From the NCBI RefSeq assembly GCF_014649655.1, contig NZ_BMTL01000018.1:124001-188000 (forward strand): a DNA stretch of 64,000 bases. Direction: 5' to 3'. The translations under genes and the position numbers were made by a program. The notes below the pieces were generated by a model. It saw nothing but the letters and a program-made list of their open reading frames with translations, did not search any database and was not told where the DNA came from. Of the stretch, positions 62,856-64,000 are shown in pieces. Within the stretch, counting starts at the first letter, position 1; each line of letters opens with the position of its first letter. Source of the DNA: Streptomyces humidus (GTDB taxonomy: Bacteria; Actinomycetota; Actinomycetes; Streptomycetales; Streptomycetaceae).

Positions 62856-63040
62856 CTGTCGCCGGCGGCCAGCCTCGGACGGCCCACAGGCGGCCCCGCA
62901 GGCGCCATCGCGTTCAGCACTCTGTTCCCCGCCCTGGGCCGTGACTACGGGGATCACGGTGACCACGGCGACTTCCGGGACGATTTCTCCGGGGGCCACC
63001 ACGGTCACGGTTACTGATGCACCCCTACCACCAGTGATGC

Positions 63041-63076
63041 GGAGCGGGCCGGAGGCCGTGGGAACCGGCCCGCTCC
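63041..63076. terminator. Hairpin upstream of the final SpoIIE gene
   Basis: Perfect 12-nt arms GGAGCGGGCCGG (63041-63052) and CCGGCCCGCTCC (63065-63076) around a 12-nt loop, in the otherwise gene-free 62.9-63.2 kb gap. Which transcript it ends is unclear, since the plus-strand open frame ending at 63017 (His/Gly/Asp-rich tail) is only a possible gene. Confidence 0.75.
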
Positions 63077-63247
63077 GTCATGCGTCGACATGCATCCGGG
63101 CAGTCGGCGACCGCCGAAGGAGGAGGTATGCAGATAATCGCCTCAAAGGTGGACCAACCGGCCCATTGCGGTTCGCCGGGCGGGCCCGCTTCCCTGGAGG
63201 GAAGGAAGCACCGGGACTCGGGGCCGCGCAGGCTGGAGGTGACCGGA

Positions 63248-64000
63248 GTGCGAGACATCCGCGGCGGGCTGTCGCGCGCCGGCGAGATGTGCCGTCGTCC
63301 CCAGGTCCTGGTGGCGGCGCTGTCGCTCCTGCCGGTCCTGTTGCTGATGGGGGACCTGGTGACGCCCCCGGTGGTCCGCTTCGGGCCCATGATGGTGGCG
63401 GCCCCGGCCCTCGCGGCCATTTTCTGCACTCCTGCCGGAGTTCTCCAGGTGACTGCGGTAACCCTTCCCTGCGTGGTGGCGGCCTCCGCGCGGAACGGGC
63501 AGATCGGCACCGCGAATTTCCCGGTGCAGCTCGTCACCATCGGGCTGATCAGTGCGGCCGCCGTGGCGGCCAGCGCCGTGCGGGTGCGCAGGGAGCGGGA
63601 GCTCGCCAAGTCCCGGTGGGTGGCCGAGGTCACCCAGCGGGTGCTGCTGCACCCGCTGCCGCGCCGGGTCGGCCCGTTCGAGGTCGCGTCGTTGTACCAG
63701 GCGGCGGACGAGGAGTCCGCCATCGGCGGTGACTTCTACGCCGTCGCCCACCACGGTCAACGCACCCGGGTCCTCCTCGGTGACGTGCAGGGCAAGGGTC
63801 TCGCGTCCCTGGAGATGGTCAGCTGCGTGCTGAACAGCTTCCGGCAGTCGGCCCGGCACGGCAGCCCGCTGCCGGACGTCGTGCGGGAGCTGGGCGAGGC
63901 GTTCCACGAGGAGATCCAGGACCTGCGCGCGGCCGCGGAGTCGGGGTCCGGCTCGGGCAGCCAGTACGGGGAGGAGTCGTTCGTCACCGCGGTTGTGCTG
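63248..64000 (+). CDS. Membrane-anchored SpoIIE-type PP2C phosphatase, 3' end outside the window
   Basis: At least 251 residues, open to the end of the window. The N-terminal ~110 residues carry about three or four hydrophobic helices (L-V-A-A-L-S-L-L-P-V-L-L-L-M-G, M-M-V-A-A-P-A-L-A-A-I-F). A PP2C/SpoIIE domain follows: E-S-A-I-G-G-D-F-Y and L-L-G-D-V-Q-G-K-G-L-A-S-L-E-M-V. I favour GTG 63248, which has GGAGG ~9 nt upstream; ATG 63128 in frame is only 1 nt from an AGGAGG and is less suitable. Such proteins are common in Streptomyces as poorly studied phosphatases of partner-switching systems. Confidence 0.88.
   Translation, partial: MRDIRGGLSRAGEMCRRPQVLVAALSLLPVLLLMGDLVTPPVVRFGPMMVAAPALAAIFCTPAGVLQVTAVTLPCVVAASARNGQIGTANFPVQLVTIGLISAAAVAASAVRVRRERELAKSRWVAEVTQRVLLHPLPRRVGPFEVASLYQAADEESAIGGDFYAVAHHGQRTRVLLGDVQGKGLASLEMVSCVLNSFRQSARHGSPLPDVVRELGEAFHEEIQDLRAAAESGSGSGSQYGEESFVTAVVL

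Overview
The window is high-GC (about 72%) actinobacterial DNA, almost certainly from a Streptomyces chromosome. Evidence: GC-rich third codon positions, frequent GTG/TTG starts with GGAGG-type ribosome sites, a conservon (cvnABCD), Streptomyces-type families (SAV_2336, DUF5954, CU044_5270) and a gene order kgd - two-component system - lon - conservon - SEDS/PBP - LigD-Pol/Ku that, from memory, resembles the conserved core of S. coelicolor around SCO5281-SCO5309. I see no rRNA, tRNA or CRISPR array.

Region 1 (1-11.4 kb, all plus strand) is the most interesting part. It holds the tail of a probable VMAP-like protein, a MoxR-type AAA+ ATPase, a SAV_2336/vWA protein, and then an FxSxx-COOH RiPP system: an 80-residue precursor ending in F-D-S-V-L, a radical SAM/SPASM enzyme (FxsB), a separate HExxH putative peptide hydroxylase translationally coupled to it by a GTGA overlap, and a large TIR-like/NB-ARC-like/TPR protein (FxsT). 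The packaging of a modified peptide with conflict-system ATPases and a STAND-type sensor suggests a signalling or defence module. A strong 49-nt hairpin terminates it.

Region 2 (11.4-24.7 kb) is housekeeping: kgd (2-oxoglutarate metabolism), an OmpR-type sensor/regulator pair, a spermidine-synthase-like protein, a rhomboid-like membrane protein, a DUF5954 protein, lon with an upstream HAIR (HspR) element, a MarR regulator and a PP2C-like protein.

Region 3 (25-34.4 kb) holds cvnA-B-C-D followed by a StyA-like flavin monooxygenase, then on the minus strand an NlpC/P60 hydrolase, a small hypothetical protein, a TetR regulator and an AurF-like di-iron oxygenase. Region 4 (34.4-41.6 kb, minus) holds a class B PBP coupled to an FtsW/RodA-type SEDS glycosyltransferase, a Q/N/G-rich secreted SH3 protein, an orphan sensor kinase coupled to a lipoprotein, and a dual-specificity phosphatase next to a field of degenerate tandem repeats.

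Region 5 (41.6-50 kb) has a NERD-like protein, a divergent LigD-polymerase/Ku pair for end joining, and a sugar cluster: MFS permease, GH35 beta-galactosidase and LacI regulator, with a perfect 18-bp palindrome lying over the predicted promoter. Region 6 (50-64 kb) has a multidomain SpoIIE phosphatase, a DUF4157 (eCIS-core/polymorphic-toxin type) protein with two HExxH motifs, a fructosamine-kinase-like protein, a scarred stretch containing a frameshifted pseudogene and an IS1380 remnant, a small secreted cysteine protein, a sigma factor - CU044_5270 - subtilase operon, a frameshifted hypothetical gene, and the start of another SpoIIE-type phosphatase that runs off the end.
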